A stretch of DNA of 64,000 nucleotides. It comes from JBCCMQ01 sp039179985 (GTDB lineage Bacteria; Pseudomonadota; Alphaproteobacteria; Rhodobacterales; Rhodobacteraceae). The position numbers and the translations under genes are program-made. The stretch lies in assembly GCA_039179985.1 (NCBI GenBank), contig JBCDED010000003.1, forward strand, positions 19,016 to 83,015, in the 5' to 3' direction. Under the pieces are notes generated by a model that saw nothing but the letters and a program-made list of their open reading frames with translations, did no database searches and was not told the DNA's origin. Shown here one piece after another: positions 16,968-26,255 of this stretch. Positions within the stretch are counted from its first letter, which is position 1, and each line of letters starts with the position of its first letter.

Positions 16968-17416
16968 GCCGGCTTTTTGTTGATGCCGATGCCTGCCCGG
17001 TAAAGGCCGAGGCAGAGCGCGTCGCGACGCGGCTTGGCACGCCGATGTTCGTTGTCTCGAACGGTGGCATCCGCCCGTCGCAAAACCCGATTGTGAAAAC
17101 CATTGTCGTGCCTGACGGTCCGGATGTGGCCGACCAGTGGATTGCCGAGCGCGTCGGGTCCGGCGATGTGGTCGTGACCACCGATATCCCGCTGGCGGCC
17201 AAGAGCATCGAGGCAGGCGCGCGTGTGGTCAAACCGAACGGTGAGGTGCTGGGCGCACACAACATTGGACCGGCGCTGGCCAGCAGAGACCTGATGGCGG
17301 ACCTGCGCGCCGCCGATCCGTTCCGGCAAGGCGGTGGTCGGCCCTTTTCCAAGGCCGACAGATCGCGATTCCTGCAAAGCCTCGACCGGGAACTGAAGGC
17401 GGCAAGCGAAGCCTGA
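16964..17416 (+). CDS. YaiI/YqxD family protein (DUF188)
   Basis: A 150-residue DUF188 protein starting RLFVDADACPVKAE, the family signature, with later VVTTDIPLAAK and HNIGPALASRDLM segments. The fold resembles PIN-like nucleases with clustered Asp residues (DADAC, TTD), but no activity is established for the family. The start is GTG overlapping the fghA stop, so translation is coupled. It is followed by the EamA transporter after 61 bp. Confidence 0.92.
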   Translation: MSRLFVDADACPVKAEAERVATRLGTPMFVVSNGGIRPSQNPIVKTIVVPDGPDVADQWIAERVGSGDVVVTTDIPLAAKSIEAGARVVKPNGEVLGAHNIGPALASRDLMADLRAADPFRQGGGRPFSKADRSRFLQSLDRELKAASEA

Positions 17417-17477
17417 AGCGAGGGCGGGTGTCGGTTTCGGGACAGACGGCGGGCTGCCTGTCACCCAAGGTTTCAGC

Positions 17478-18446
17478 ATGTCTCAAGCTGAAAGCCCCCA
17501 TGCGTCCATGAATGGCGCCTACTTCGCCATGATCGCCGTCTTCTGCTTTTCGCTAAACGACGTTCTGGTGAAGTCGCTTTCAAGCACCTACGCGCTGCAT
17601 CAGATCGTGCTCTTCCGGTCTCTTGTGGCACTTGCCCTCGTGCTACTTGCCGTGGGGCTCTTCGGAAATGGGCTTTCGTCTCTAAAGACAAAGCGCCTCG
17701 GCGGGCATCTATTGCGGGGCGCCTTCGTCGTTGCTGCCAATATGGCGTTCTTTTTGGGTCTGGCGGCGATGCCGCTGGCCGAGGCTGTGGCGATCTTTTT
17801 TGTCAGTCCGCTGATTATCACGGTGTTTTCTGTGATCTTCCTCGGCGAAACCGTTGGTCCGCGCCGCTGGATCGCGATTGCGGTGGGGTTTATCGGTGTT
17901 CTGGTCATCATGCGTCCCGGCACGGCGGCCTTCGAGCCGGCCTCGATTCTGCCGATCATTGCCGCGCTCTGCTACGCAGGGCTGCATATGATGACCCGCC
18001 GTCTCGGCACAACGGAAAGCGCGCAGTCACTGGTGTTTTACATCCAGCTCCTCTTTATCGTTGTAACGCTCACCATTGGTCTTGCCGTTGGCGATGGTCG
18101 CTTTGCCGACCAGGAAGACCCATCACTAGCCTTCTTTTTCCGCGAGTGGATCTGGCCTCGCCCAGAAGACCTGATGACGCTTCTGGCGATTGGCTTCATC
18201 CTTTTCGGCGGCGCCTACTTCATCAGCCAGGCCTACCGGGTGTCGGAAGCGGCCATCGTCGCCCCCTTTGAATATATTGCCATGCCGCTGTCGATCTTCT
18301 GGGGGATCGTTATTTTCAACGAGTGGCCGGACGGCTGGTCCTGGGCAGGCATGGCCCTGATTATCGGCTCAGGGCTCTTCCTTCTTTGGCGGGAACACCG
18401 TGTTGGTCAAGACACTGCCGCCAGCGGGCCCAAATACCGCCGCTGA
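17478..18446 (+). CDS. EamA/DMT-family transporter
   Basis: A 322-residue membrane protein with about ten hydrophobic helices in two EamA repeats (~15-150 and ~165-305). FCFSLNDVLVKSLSS near the start and RSLVALALVLLAVGLF are typical. Such proteins export or import small metabolites such as amino acids and purines; the substrate cannot be read from sequence. AAGG lies upstream of ATG 17478. It begins a likely plus-strand operon with the HAD phosphatase, the ornithine cyclodeaminase-like protein and the alpha/beta hydrolase, which makes a metabolite exporter for that set possible. A second EamA protein lies at 61937-62809. Confidence 0.9.
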   Translation: MSQAESPHASMNGAYFAMIAVFCFSLNDVLVKSLSSTYALHQIVLFRSLVALALVLLAVGLFGNGLSSLKTKRLGGHLLRGAFVVAANMAFFLGLAAMPLAEAVAIFFVSPLIITVFSVIFLGETVGPRRWIAIAVGFIGVLVIMRPGTAAFEPASILPIIAALCYAGLHMMTRRLGTTESAQSLVFYIQLLFIVVTLTIGLAVGDGRFADQEDPSLAFFFREWIWPRPEDLMTLLAIGFILFGGAYFISQAYRVSEAAIVAPFEYIAMPLSIFWGIVIFNEWPDGWSWAGMALIIGSGLFLLWREHRVGQDTAASGPKYRR

Positions 18447-18502
18447 CAGAACCGACTGAGATTGCTAGAAGGTTTTCCAGCGGTGGAAGGCGGAGAAGGC
18501 CA

Positions 18503-19129
18503 TTGGCGCGTCCCGAGGCAGTTATTTTTGACATCGGTAACGTTCTGATCGAATGGCAACCGGAGCGGTTTTATGACAGTTTGGTTGGTGAGGCGCGCCG
18601 CAAAGAGGTATTCGGCACGCTCGACCTCCATGCCATGAACGACAAGATCGACCGCGGCGGTCATTTTCACACGGTTGTGAAGGACGCGGCCGAAGAGCAC
18701 CCTGCCTGCGCCGACGAGATTATGATCTGGCATGACAGGTGGATCGAAATGGCCGCGCCCGCAATAGATGGCTCGGTCCGGCTGCTCAGAGCGTTGCGCG
18801 CGAAAGACGTGCCCGTTTTCGCACTGACCAACTTTGGTATTGGAACCTTCGAAGTCGCCGAAGGGCACTACGACTTTCTGAGAGAGTTCGACCGGCGCTA
18901 TATCTCGGGCCACATGGGCGTGATCAAACCGGAAGAAGAAATCTACGCGATGGTCGAAGAGGATTGCGGCGTTGCCCCCGGCGCTCTGCTTTTTGCCGAT
19001 GACAGGGCTGACAATCTTGCTGCCGCTTCTGCGCGAGGCTGGCAGACTCACCAGTTTGAGACCTGGCGAGGCTGGGCCCGGCGGCTGGTCGACGACGGGC
19101 TTCTCACGGCAAAGGAGGCGGGGCTATGA
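18503..19129 (+). CDS. HAD-IA family hydrolase
   Basis: A 208-residue haloacid dehalogenase-type phosphatase. Motif I is VIFDIGNVLIEW (nucleophile Asp; the usual second Asp is Gly, as in the YihX group), motif II is ALTNFG, motif III Lys is in GVIKPEEEIY, and motif IV is FADDRADN. The likely start is TTG 18503 with GGAGA six bases upstream; the frame is open into the transporter gene, but that part lacks homology. Its stop overlaps the next gene by ATGA. The substrate is unknown; FMN, sugar phosphates and nucleotides are typical for this group. Confidence 0.9.
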   Translation: MARPEAVIFDIGNVLIEWQPERFYDSLVGEARRKEVFGTLDLHAMNDKIDRGGHFHTVVKDAAEEHPACADEIMIWHDRWIEMAAPAIDGSVRLLRALRAKDVPVFALTNFGIGTFEVAEGHYDFLREFDRRYISGHMGVIKPEEEIYAMVEEDCGVAPGALLFADDRADNLAAASARGWQTHQFETWRGWARRLVDDGLLTAKEAGL

Positions 19130-20043
19130 CACTTCGGATTGTCGGTTTCGACGAAGGTGAAGCGGCAATGACCTGGGACGGTCTTTGTGCCGCGCTGACA
19201 GCGGGTCACGAGAAGCCAAAGGCAGAAATCGGGGACACGTTTCTTTACCGCGACAACGACACGCTCTTGTCGCGCGCGGCCTGGATCACTGGGCTTGGGC
19301 TGGCGGTCAAATCCGCGACTGTGTATCCTGGTAATCTGGCACAGGGTTTGCCCATGATCGACGGCGCTGTGACCGTCTTTAACGATGCCGGGGCCCTTGA
19401 GGCGCTGGTCGATTTCTTCCTGGTGACGAAATGGAAGACCGCCTGCGACAGCCTGCTTGCTGCGCGCCATCTGGCCCGGCCCGACAGCGAAACCATCCTG
19501 ATCGTCGGCGCGGGAACCGTCGCCTCTTCGCTTTACGAGGCTTACGGCTCAACCTTCCCGAACGCCCGGTTCCTGGTCTGGAACCGGACATCCGAAAGAG
19601 CCGAAAAATTCGCCGCTGCCCGCGCAGGTGTCGAGGCGGTGGCAGACCTGGAGACCGCCGTCGGCCGCGCCGATATTGTTACCTCGGCCACGATGAGCTC
19701 GCAGCCGCTGATCCATGGGGCGTGGCTGAAAGCCGGGCAGCATATTGACCTGATCGGTGCATACCGTCCCGACATGCGCGAGGCCGATGATGCCGCGCTC
19801 AAACGCGCGCGCCTTTTCGTGGACAGTCGGGAAACGACCCTCGACGATATCGGCGAGGTTAAAATTCCCCTCTCAAAAGGGATCGTGCAAAGAAACGACA
19901 TCGTGGCAGATTTCTACGATCTGCCGCGCGGGGATTTCTTGCGCCAAAGTGAAGATGAGATAACGCTGTTCAAAAATGGTGGAGGGGCGCATCTCGATTT
20001 GATGACCTGCCGCTATGTTCTGGATGCTTTGGAGGAGGCATGA
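19126..20043 (+). CDS. Ornithine cyclodeaminase / mu-crystallin family protein
   Basis: A 305-residue NAD(P)-binding protein of the OCD/mu-crystallin family. A Rossmann dinucleotide site (ILIVGAGTVASSL) lies near residue 125, preceded by LAVKSATVYPGN and followed by ADIVTSATMSSQPL. Members include ornithine cyclodeaminase, ketimine reductases and alanine dehydrogenase, so the reaction is uncertain. It overlaps both neighbours by ATGA (HAD upstream, hydrolase downstream), which ties the three products in stoichiometry. Confidence 0.88.
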   Translation: MTLRIVGFDEGEAAMTWDGLCAALTAGHEKPKAEIGDTFLYRDNDTLLSRAAWITGLGLAVKSATVYPGNLAQGLPMIDGAVTVFNDAGALEALVDFFLVTKWKTACDSLLAARHLARPDSETILIVGAGTVASSLYEAYGSTFPNARFLVWNRTSERAEKFAAARAGVEAVADLETAVGRADIVTSATMSSQPLIHGAWLKAGQHIDLIGAYRPDMREADDAALKRARLFVDSRETTLDDIGEVKIPLSKGIVQRNDIVADFYDLPRGDFLRQSEDEITLFKNGGGAHLDLMTCRYVLDALEEA

Positions 20044-20984
20044 CCGTCTTTTGGCTGATACTGGTGCTCCTGGCCCTTATCGGGATCGGGGTGTTTTATT
20101 GGCCCTATTACCGGGAATCCAAGCGTTTCGCGCCGAACGATGATTGGCATGACCTGGCTCCGGGCAAGTTTGCGGAGCTCAGCGGTGGCCTGACGCATTA
20201 CACCCTGCGCGGCCCGCTGAAAGGCCAGACGGCCGTCTGCATCCACGGTCTGACCACGCCCTCGGGTGTGTTCGAAGCTGTCGCCGAAGATCTTTCGCGC
20301 ATGGGCTTCCGTGTGCTGACATATGACCTTTATGGACGTGGTTACTCTGACAACGCGCCGGGCGACCAGACACTTGCCTTCCATGTCCGGCAACTGGCCG
20401 AACTCCTGGATGCGCTTGGGATCGACGAGCAGGTTCTTCTGGTCGGCTATTCCATGGGCGGTGCAATTGCGACGGCCTTTGCCTACGCCTACCCGGACAA
20501 AACCGACCGCATCGTCTTTCTGGCGAGCGCTGGCCTGGACCATCTTGTGGATGACAAGGCCCGGGCAGCGCGGGATGGCGGGCTCAAGGGCACCTGGATG
20601 ATGCTGGCCGGCGGTGCCCGGGCCATGGCGTCTTCGATCAATGCCGAAGCGGGCGCGCCCACCGATGTCGAAGGAATAACCGACTATCAGCTTGCGCAAC
20701 TGGAACGGCAGGGTTTCCTGACAGCGGTGTTGTCGAGCTTGCGCTTTGCCTTAAAGGAAGACCTATACGCCACCCATGTCGCCCTGGCTGAACGGCGCGT
20801 GCCGGTTCTGGCGCTTTGGGGTGAATTTGACGAGGTCATCCCATCAAGCGCCAAGGAGCGGCTTGCCGAAGCCAATCCGCAGGCGCGCCAGATCGTTCTG
20901 GGCGGGGCAGGGCACGGGCTTCCCTACACGAACTCGCGCGACATCCAGCAGGCGGTGCAGACCTTCCTGAAGACCGTTATCTGA
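20040..20984 (+). CDS. Membrane-anchored alpha/beta hydrolase
   Basis: A 314-residue protein with one N-terminal hydrophobic helix (residues ~3-23) and an alpha/beta hydrolase fold behind it. The oxyanion region is VCIHGLTTPSG, the nucleophile elbow is VGYSMGGAIA, the acid is in WGEFDEVI, and the His is in GGAGHGLPY. It is probably held at the inner membrane. Substrate specificity is unknown; esterase, lipase and haloperoxidase-like proteins share these marks. It is the last gene of the coupled set HAD-OCD-hydrolase and ends four bases from the MFS gene on the other strand. Confidence 0.88.
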   Translation: MTVFWLILVLLALIGIGVFYWPYYRESKRFAPNDDWHDLAPGKFAELSGGLTHYTLRGPLKGQTAVCIHGLTTPSGVFEAVAEDLSRMGFRVLTYDLYGRGYSDNAPGDQTLAFHVRQLAELLDALGIDEQVLLVGYSMGGAIATAFAYAYPDKTDRIVFLASAGLDHLVDDKARAARDGGLKGTWMMLAGGARAMASSINAEAGAPTDVEGITDYQLAQLERQGFLTAVLSSLRFALKEDLYATHVALAERRVPVLALWGEFDEVIPSSAKERLAEANPQARQIVLGGAGHGLPYTNSRDIQQAVQTFLKTVI

Positions 20985-20988
20985 GCGA

Positions 20989-22248
20989 TCAGGCCGCCAT
21001 TGGCGCCGCTGGCGTATTTGGCCTCTCCCGGATGGGCAGATGGACGATCGCGCTGAAGGCACCGACACCGACCCCGATCCACCAGACGAGCGTGTAGTCA
21101 CCCGTGACGTCATAGAGCCTGCCGCCCAACCAGACGCCAAGAAAGCTGCCGAGCTGATGGCTGAGGAAGACAAACCCGTAGAGCGTGGCCATGTAGCGCA
21201 GACCGTAGATATAGGCCACCAGCCCGCTCGTCAGTGGGACCGTGGCCAGCCAAAGCGAGCCCATGGCGACCGAGAAGAGGAGAACGGTTTCCGGCGTCAT
21301 CGGCGTCATGATGAAGGCCGCCGCGACGAAGGTGCGGGCGACATAGATGCCGCAGAGCAGATACTTTTTCTGGTACCGGTTGCCCAGCCAGCCCGCCATC
21401 AGCGTGCCAAAGATATTGGCAAACCCGATAAGCGAGATCGCAACCGCCCCGAGCGCAGAGGTTGTCGAAATCCCGATCGTATCCAGCATGCTGCCCGGCA
21501 CGATGGGGCCGCATACCTCAGTGACGAAGGCGGGAAAATGGGCGGTGATGAAGCCCAGCTGATACCCACAGGAGAAGAAGCCGAGGAAGATCAGCGTGTA
21601 GCTGGGATCACGAAAGGCGCGGGACAGGACGGTGCCCATGCTTTCTTCTAGTTCCGCCTTCGTCGCCGCCTGGGGCGCCCGCATCATGGGCAGGGCGAAA
21701 AGACTTGCCAGTATCAGCGCGGCGAAGACGATGAAGACCCACTGCCAGGACATGACCGACAACAGCCCCTCTGCGAGCGGCGGGCCAAAGATCTGCCCGA
21801 CCGACCCCGCGACCGTCGCAATGGCCAGCGACATCGAGCGGTTCTCATCGCTGGAGGCGCGCCCCACGACCGCAAGGATGACACCGAAGCCCGTGCCGGC
21901 AATGCCGAAACCCACGGCCACTTCGAGGATCTGGTGTTGCAGAGGCGTGATTGCGAAGGCCGACAGGATCAGCCCTGCGGCATAGGTGAGCGCGCCGATA
22001 ACGATCGCACGCCGGTCGCCCAGACGTTCCGCGATGGCGCCAAAGATGGGCTGGCCGATGCCCCAGGCGAGGTTCTGGATCGCGATAGCCATGGAGAATT
22101 CGGCGCGCGCCCAGCCGAATTCGTCCGCTATCGGGATCTGAAACACACCGAACGAGGACCGTACAGCGAAGCTGACAACAATGATGATGCAGCCCGCGAT
22201 CAGGACGGGGGTGATCAGATTTGCGGAAGGTGCGGGCGAGCGTGTCAT
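20989..22248 (-). CDS. MFS transporter (oxalate/formate antiporter-like group)
   Basis: A 419-residue protein with twelve predicted helices and the MFS loop between helices 2 and 3 (FGAIAERLGDRRAIV). The early segment RSSFGVFQIPIADEFGWAR resembles the MFS group that includes monocarboxylate and oxalate:formate carriers. Substrate is not known. The gene is divergent from zapE across 371 bp and convergent with the hydrolase gene. Confidence 0.88.
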   Translation of the reverse strand: MTRSPAPSANLITPVLIAGCIIIVVSFAVRSSFGVFQIPIADEFGWARAEFSMAIAIQNLAWGIGQPIFGAIAERLGDRRAIVIGALTYAAGLILSAFAITPLQHQILEVAVGFGIAGTGFGVILAVVGRASSDENRSMSLAIATVAGSVGQIFGPPLAEGLLSVMSWQWVFIVFAALILASLFALPMMRAPQAATKAELEESMGTVLSRAFRDPSYTLIFLGFFSCGYQLGFITAHFPAFVTEVCGPIVPGSMLDTIGISTTSALGAVAISLIGFANIFGTLMAGWLGNRYQKKYLLCGIYVARTFVAAAFIMTPMTPETVLLFSVAMGSLWLATVPLTSGLVAYIYGLRYMATLYGFVFLSHQLGSFLGVWLGGRLYDVTGDYTLVWWIGVGVGAFSAIVHLPIRERPNTPAAPMAA

Positions 22249-22619
22249 GTCTGTTTGAGCCTAAGGACAAAGCGTATCCCGTCAACTCACGATGTTTGAT
22301 GCGTCGGATCAGGAATTCTTAACATCCCGGTTGGGGTGCCGGCCCGGTGCCCCGGGCCGGCGGTACTGGTTAAGCACAGAGTGGTGGCGGCGATGCAGTT
22401 GCCAGTGGTCGACGCGGAGAAACACCTGACAGACTCTTTCCCCCTGGCGACGGTTTGACCCGCCAGCGCGAAGATGAGTGCGCACCGTCATCGACTCCGC
22501 CCAGTGACCTGCTTCTGAGGCGTGATCCAAGGTCATTCAAAAACCACACCCCTGTTATTGGATATCACCTTGTGCGCCATGGACTTTTCTCCGGTCCCAC
22601 GCTTCGCTATGGCGTGGGT
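22249..22619. other. 371-bp gap between MFS and zapE, with a GC-rich hairpin
   Basis: No convincing gene is present. It holds a perfect 10-bp GC stem with a 4-base loop at 22338-22361 and otherwise ordinary sequence that presumably carries both divergent promoters. An open frame from 22455 leads into zapE, and a minus-strand frame (22309-22536) is His/Arg-rich; neither looks coding. Confidence 0.6.
22338..22361. repeat. 10-bp perfect GC inverted repeat
   Basis: GCCGGCCCGG and CCGGGCCGGC around the loop TGCC. There is no T tract on either side. It could be an RNA leader hairpin of the zapE or MFS transcript, or a factor-binding palindrome. Confidence 0.55.
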
Positions 22620-23693
22620 ATGGGACCTGTCAGCGACGCATATACGGCCAAGATCGCCTCAGAAGGATTTCACGAAGACCCCGCACAGGTCGCGGTCCTG
22701 CCGATCTTCGACACGATCGCGATAGAACTTGACGCTGCGCCGGCGCCCAAAGGGCTTTTGGGCGGGTTCTTTTCGAAGGCGCCGGAGCCGGTTCAGGGGC
22801 TTTATCTATGGGGCGGTGTGGGGCGCGGAAAGTCCATGCTGATGGATCTCTTCGTCGACACCCTGTCGACCAAGGCCAAGCGGCGCGTACATTTCCATGC
22901 TTTCATGCAGGAAATCCACGCCGGAATGCACAAGGCTCGGCGGGAGGGCGTCGAGGACGCGCTGGCGCCGGTTGCGAAAGATGTATCTGACGGCCTGCGG
23001 CTGTTGGCTTTCGATGAAATGCAGGTCACCGATATTACCGATGCCATGATCGTCGGGCGGCTTTTTGAGGCGCTCTTTGCGGCCGGAGTGACGGTGGTGA
23101 CGACTTCGAACCGCGTGCCGGACGACCTTTACAAGGACGGGCTAAACCGCCAGCTGTTCCTGCCGTTCATCGAGCTCATCAAGACGCGGATGACGGTCTA
23201 CGAACTGGCGTCCGAAACCGACCACCGGCAGAACCGTCTGGGCGGTGCGCAGGTCTATTTCTCCCCTGCAAATGCGGCAGCGCGCAAAGAGATCAACGAT
23301 ATATGGCAGGATCTTACCAAGGGCGCCGCGCAGCCTTTGCATCTGCGGGTGCAGGGGCGCGACGTTGAGATCCCGGCGTTTCACAATGGGGCGGCGCGGG
23401 CGACATTCTGGGATCTGTGTTCGCGTCCGCTCGGTCCGGCGGATTACCTGGCGCTGGCCGATGCGGTGCGGCTTCTGGTGCTTGAGGATGTCCCTTGCCT
23501 GAGCCGAGAAAACTACAATGAAGCCCGCCGGTTCGTGACACTGATCGACGCGCTCTATGAGGCGAAAACGCGGCTCATCATGAGCGCGGCGGACCAGCCC
23601 GAAAGCCTGTACCTTGAAGGTGAAGGAACCTTTGAATTCGAGCGCACCGCCAGCCGTCTGCGAGAGATGCAAGCCGCCGACTGGGCCGCTTAA
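22620..23693 (+). CDS. zapE: Cell division ATPase ZapE (AFG1 family)
   Basis: A 357-residue AFG1-family P-loop ATPase. Walker A is GGVGRGKSML near residue 65 and Walker B is LLAFDEMQV near 125, followed by the sensor region VVTTSNRVPDDLY. ZapE acts on FtsZ at the division site under stress in other proteobacteria. The frame is open back to 22455, but ATG 22620 gives the family-like N-terminus (MGPVSDAYTAKIASEGFHED) and drops an unlikely leader; GTG 22614 is a close alternative. The stop is shared with the MFS stop on the other strand through TTAA (23690-23693). Confidence 0.93.
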   Translation: MGPVSDAYTAKIASEGFHEDPAQVAVLPIFDTIAIELDAAPAPKGLLGGFFSKAPEPVQGLYLWGGVGRGKSMLMDLFVDTLSTKAKRRVHFHAFMQEIHAGMHKARREGVEDALAPVAKDVSDGLRLLAFDEMQVTDITDAMIVGRLFEALFAAGVTVVTTSNRVPDDLYKDGLNRQLFLPFIELIKTRMTVYELASETDHRQNRLGGAQVYFSPANAAARKEINDIWQDLTKGAAQPLHLRVQGRDVEIPAFHNGAARATFWDLCSRPLGPADYLALADAVRLLVLEDVPCLSRENYNEARRFVTLIDALYEAKTRLIMSAADQPESLYLEGEGTFEFERTASRLREMQAADWAA

Positions 23694-24874
23694 TCGTCGC
23701 GTTTCTGTGTCACCGACAGAAACGCCAGAAGGCAGGCAAGCGCGACTGCGATCCAGCCGGACGAAACCCAGATCGCCGCATTGGGATTGCCGGTGCTGTC
23801 GCTGACCCACCCTGCCACGCCGGGCAGGATCCCCATGATCACGTAGTACCAGGTGAAATAAACCCCCATTCCCATGGCGCGGACGTCGGGCCGGACGGAC
23901 TTGCCCGGCAGCGTCATGATCAGCGGGGCCGGGATGCCGAAGAGCACGCCGCATAGAACGAGGAGCCAAAGCGGGCTGCCGAGCGCGGCAAGAAGCGGAA
24001 CCAGTACAATGAGGATGACAAGAGTAACTGCGACCGCCACTTGCGGGCGGTTGACCCGCGAAATGATCCAGCCGCCGGCAAGGTTCGTGGGCACCAGAAG
24101 GAAGCTGACGACGCTGTAATAGGCGACAGCGGTGATCGTATCGGCGCCGCTTGAGACCATGGCCACCGGTCCGACTGCCAGCAGTACGATCAGGCCGAGG
24201 TTGTAGAACCCCCAGAGCCCGCCTGCGAGCGATGTCCGAAGCCATTCGCCTGCGTTCAGTGATACGGCTCCGGCCGGGGCGGCTGAGACGCCCGGCGGGC
24301 TGCGATACCCAAGGGCGACCGCGATGACACAGATCGCCGAGAGCGCGATTGGCAGGGCGATTGCGGTGCCGATCCCAGTTGTGATGGCGACCGAAGGCAG
24401 AACGACCATGGCCAGTGCCAGACCGGCGGGCCAGCTGACGATCAAGATCGCCATGGCAAATGGCCCGTCGGACCCCGGGAACCAGTCGGCAACCATCTTG
24501 GTCACAAGGACGTTGATCAGGACACCGCCAATCCCTGCGATCGTACGCCCTACAAAAACCTGCGTGGCGTTGCCAAGCGGGATCATCATCAGACCGCCCA
24601 CCACCATCAGGACAAGTCCGGCGATCACGAGGCGCTTGTCGCCAAGGCGCATGGCCAGCCAGCCGCCGGGCAACGCAAAGAGAATGCCGGGCAGTAAGAA
24701 GAGACCAACGAGCCAGAGAAGTTCTGCATCGCCCAGGGCCATCTCGCCCTGCAGGGCAGGTCCTAGCGCGGCCACGGTCTGGAACTGGATCGCCATTGCC
24801 GCGCGGGCAAGGGTGAGGATGGCGAGGATCTTCCAGCGGTTTGTGGAACTTTGCGGAAGATCGGAGGCTGCCAT
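23690..24874 (-). CDS. MFS transporter
   Basis: A 394-residue, about twelve-helix major facilitator protein. The helix 2-3 loop is GGWLAMRLGDKRLV, and the later GMGVYFTWYYVIMG helix is clear. ATG 24874 (MAASDLPQSSTNRWK) is chosen over the open frame to 25117, which would overlap folC by about 200 bp. It is the third gene of an accD-folC-MFS run. Substrate unknown. Its stop overlaps that of zapE by a TTAA palindrome. Confidence 0.85.
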   Translation of the reverse strand: MAASDLPQSSTNRWKILAILTLARAAMAIQFQTVAALGPALQGEMALGDAELLWLVGLFLLPGILFALPGGWLAMRLGDKRLVIAGLVLMVVGGLMMIPLGNATQVFVGRTIAGIGGVLINVLVTKMVADWFPGSDGPFAMAILIVSWPAGLALAMVVLPSVAITTGIGTAIALPIALSAICVIAVALGYRSPPGVSAAPAGAVSLNAGEWLRTSLAGGLWGFYNLGLIVLLAVGPVAMVSSGADTITAVAYYSVVSFLLVPTNLAGGWIISRVNRPQVAVAVTLVILIVLVPLLAALGSPLWLLVLCGVLFGIPAPLIMTLPGKSVRPDVRAMGMGVYFTWYYVIMGILPGVAGWVSDSTGNPNAAIWVSSGWIAVALACLLAFLSVTQKRDD

Positions 24875-24914
24875 GGCCGTGACAAAACGCCAGACGTGCC
24901 GCCATTGCAAGGGT

Positions 24915-26255
24915 TTACCCGTTGTCGCGCAAAACCTTTCCGGCGAGATAGAGCGATCCGCAGATAACCACCCGGGCGCCCGGGGTGCCGGAAGCGGCCA
25001 TCCAGACAGCGGCCTGAAGATCGGTTGCGGCTTCCGACGGGATGCCGGCCTCGGTTGCGGCCGCGGCCAAGTCTTCTGCGCGCATGGCAGCGCGTTCTTC
25101 CGGAATAGTGACAGCAACCAGCGCCTCTGCGCTGCCCTTCAGTGGCTCAAGATACCCATCGGCGTCCTTTGTCCCAAGCATCCCGGCCACCAAGACGGTG
25201 GAGCGTTTTGGCATAGCGGCCAAAGTGGCCGCCAGGGCTTCGCCCGCCGCGGGGTTATGTCCGCCGTCGAGCCACAACTCACTTCGCCCGGCGGTCTCCA
25301 CAAGGGGGCCGTGGCGCAGTCGCTGCATGCGGGCGGGCCATTCGGCCTGGCTGATGGCGGCGGCGAAAGCGTCTTCAACCTGCTCCAGCGCGCGCAGCGC
25401 GGCTACGGCGGCCCCGGCATTCTGGTACTGGTGCGGACCCAGAAGATTGGGCGGAGGCAAGTCCAGCAGCCCGTTTTCGTCCTGGAAGATCAGGCGTCCT
25501 CGTTCCTCCCAGACGTGCCAGTGCTGACCATAGACCAGCAGGGGCGCGCCGACGCGGGCGGCCTGCGCTTCGATGACGTCGAGGGCGGCGTCTTCCTGTG
25601 GTGCGACCACACAAGGCACGCCGCGCTTCAGGATGCCCGCCTTTTCACCGGCGATTTCGGGCAGGGTTTCGCCCAGGAACTGTTGGTGGTCCAAGCTAAC
25701 GGGCGTAATCACCGTCATCGCCGGTCGGTCGACCACGTTTGTCGCGTCGAGCCGCCCGCCGAGACCCACTTCCAGCAACGTCCAGTCCGCCGGTGTGCGC
25801 GCGAAAGCGAGCAAGGCCGCGACCGTGGTAATCTCGAAATAGGTGATGCCCGCGCCGCCGTTTGCCTCTTCGCAGGTGTTCAGTACGTCGGTCAGATGAT
25901 CTTCGGTGATCAACTCACCGGCCAGGCGGATGCGCTCATGAAACCGCGCGAGGTGGGGCGAGGTATAGGCATGCACCATGTCGCCCGTGGCTTCGAGCCC
26001 GGCGCGCAGCATGGCCTGCGTCGATCCTTTGCCATTGGTTCCGGCGATATGAATCACCGGTGGCAAGTCGCGTTCGGGGTGGCCGAGTGCGGACAGAAGG
26101 CGCCAGACACGGTCAAGCGTCAGGTCGATGATCTTGGGGTGAAGTGCGATCATGCGAGCCAGAACGCCATCGGACGGCGCCTGAATCATGGCGAGATGCG
26201 CGTCGGCGTCGGCGTCCGTTTCCCGCGGCAGGGCCGCGGTCTGTCCGGCGCTCAC
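24915..26255 (-). CDS. folC: Bifunctional dihydrofolate synthase / folylpolyglutamate synthase
   Basis: A 446-residue Mur-ligase-like enzyme. The P-loop is IHIAGTNGKGST near residue 68, followed by AYTSPHLARFHERI, and later GLGGRLDATNVVD and LDGGHNPAAG. It adds glutamate to dihydropteroate and to folates in the cytosol. The start ATG overlaps the accD stop by four bases, the usual accD-folC order in this lineage. The first ~20 residues are poorly conserved, so a later Met (MIQAPSDG) could be the start. Confidence 0.95.
   Translation of the reverse strand: MSAGQTAALPRETDADADAHLAMIQAPSDGVLARMIALHPKIIDLTLDRVWRLLSALGHPERDLPPVIHIAGTNGKGSTQAMLRAGLEATGDMVHAYTSPHLARFHERIRLAGELITEDHLTDVLNTCEEANGGAGITYFEITTVAALLAFARTPADWTLLEVGLGGRLDATNVVDRPAMTVITPVSLDHQQFLGETLPEIAGEKAGILKRGVPCVVAPQEDAALDVIEAQAARVGAPLLVYGQHWHVWEERGRLIFQDENGLLDLPPPNLLGPHQYQNAGAAVAALRALEQVEDAFAAAISQAEWPARMQRLRHGPLVETAGRSELWLDGGHNPAAGEALAATLAAMPKRSTVLVAGMLGTKDADGYLEPLKGSAEALVAVTIPEERAAMRAEDLAAAATEAGIPSEAATDLQAAVWMAASGTPGARVVICGSLYLAGKVLRDNG

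Noticed and set aside
22309..22536. Minus-strand frame of 75 codons upstream of zapE
   Set aside because: His/Arg-rich without motifs and crosses the GC hairpin; likely chance.
23142..24905. Minus-strand open frame of 587 codons
   Set aside because: It covers the MFS gene in another frame and runs antisense into zapE; Arg/Pro-rich composition is typical of shadow frames.
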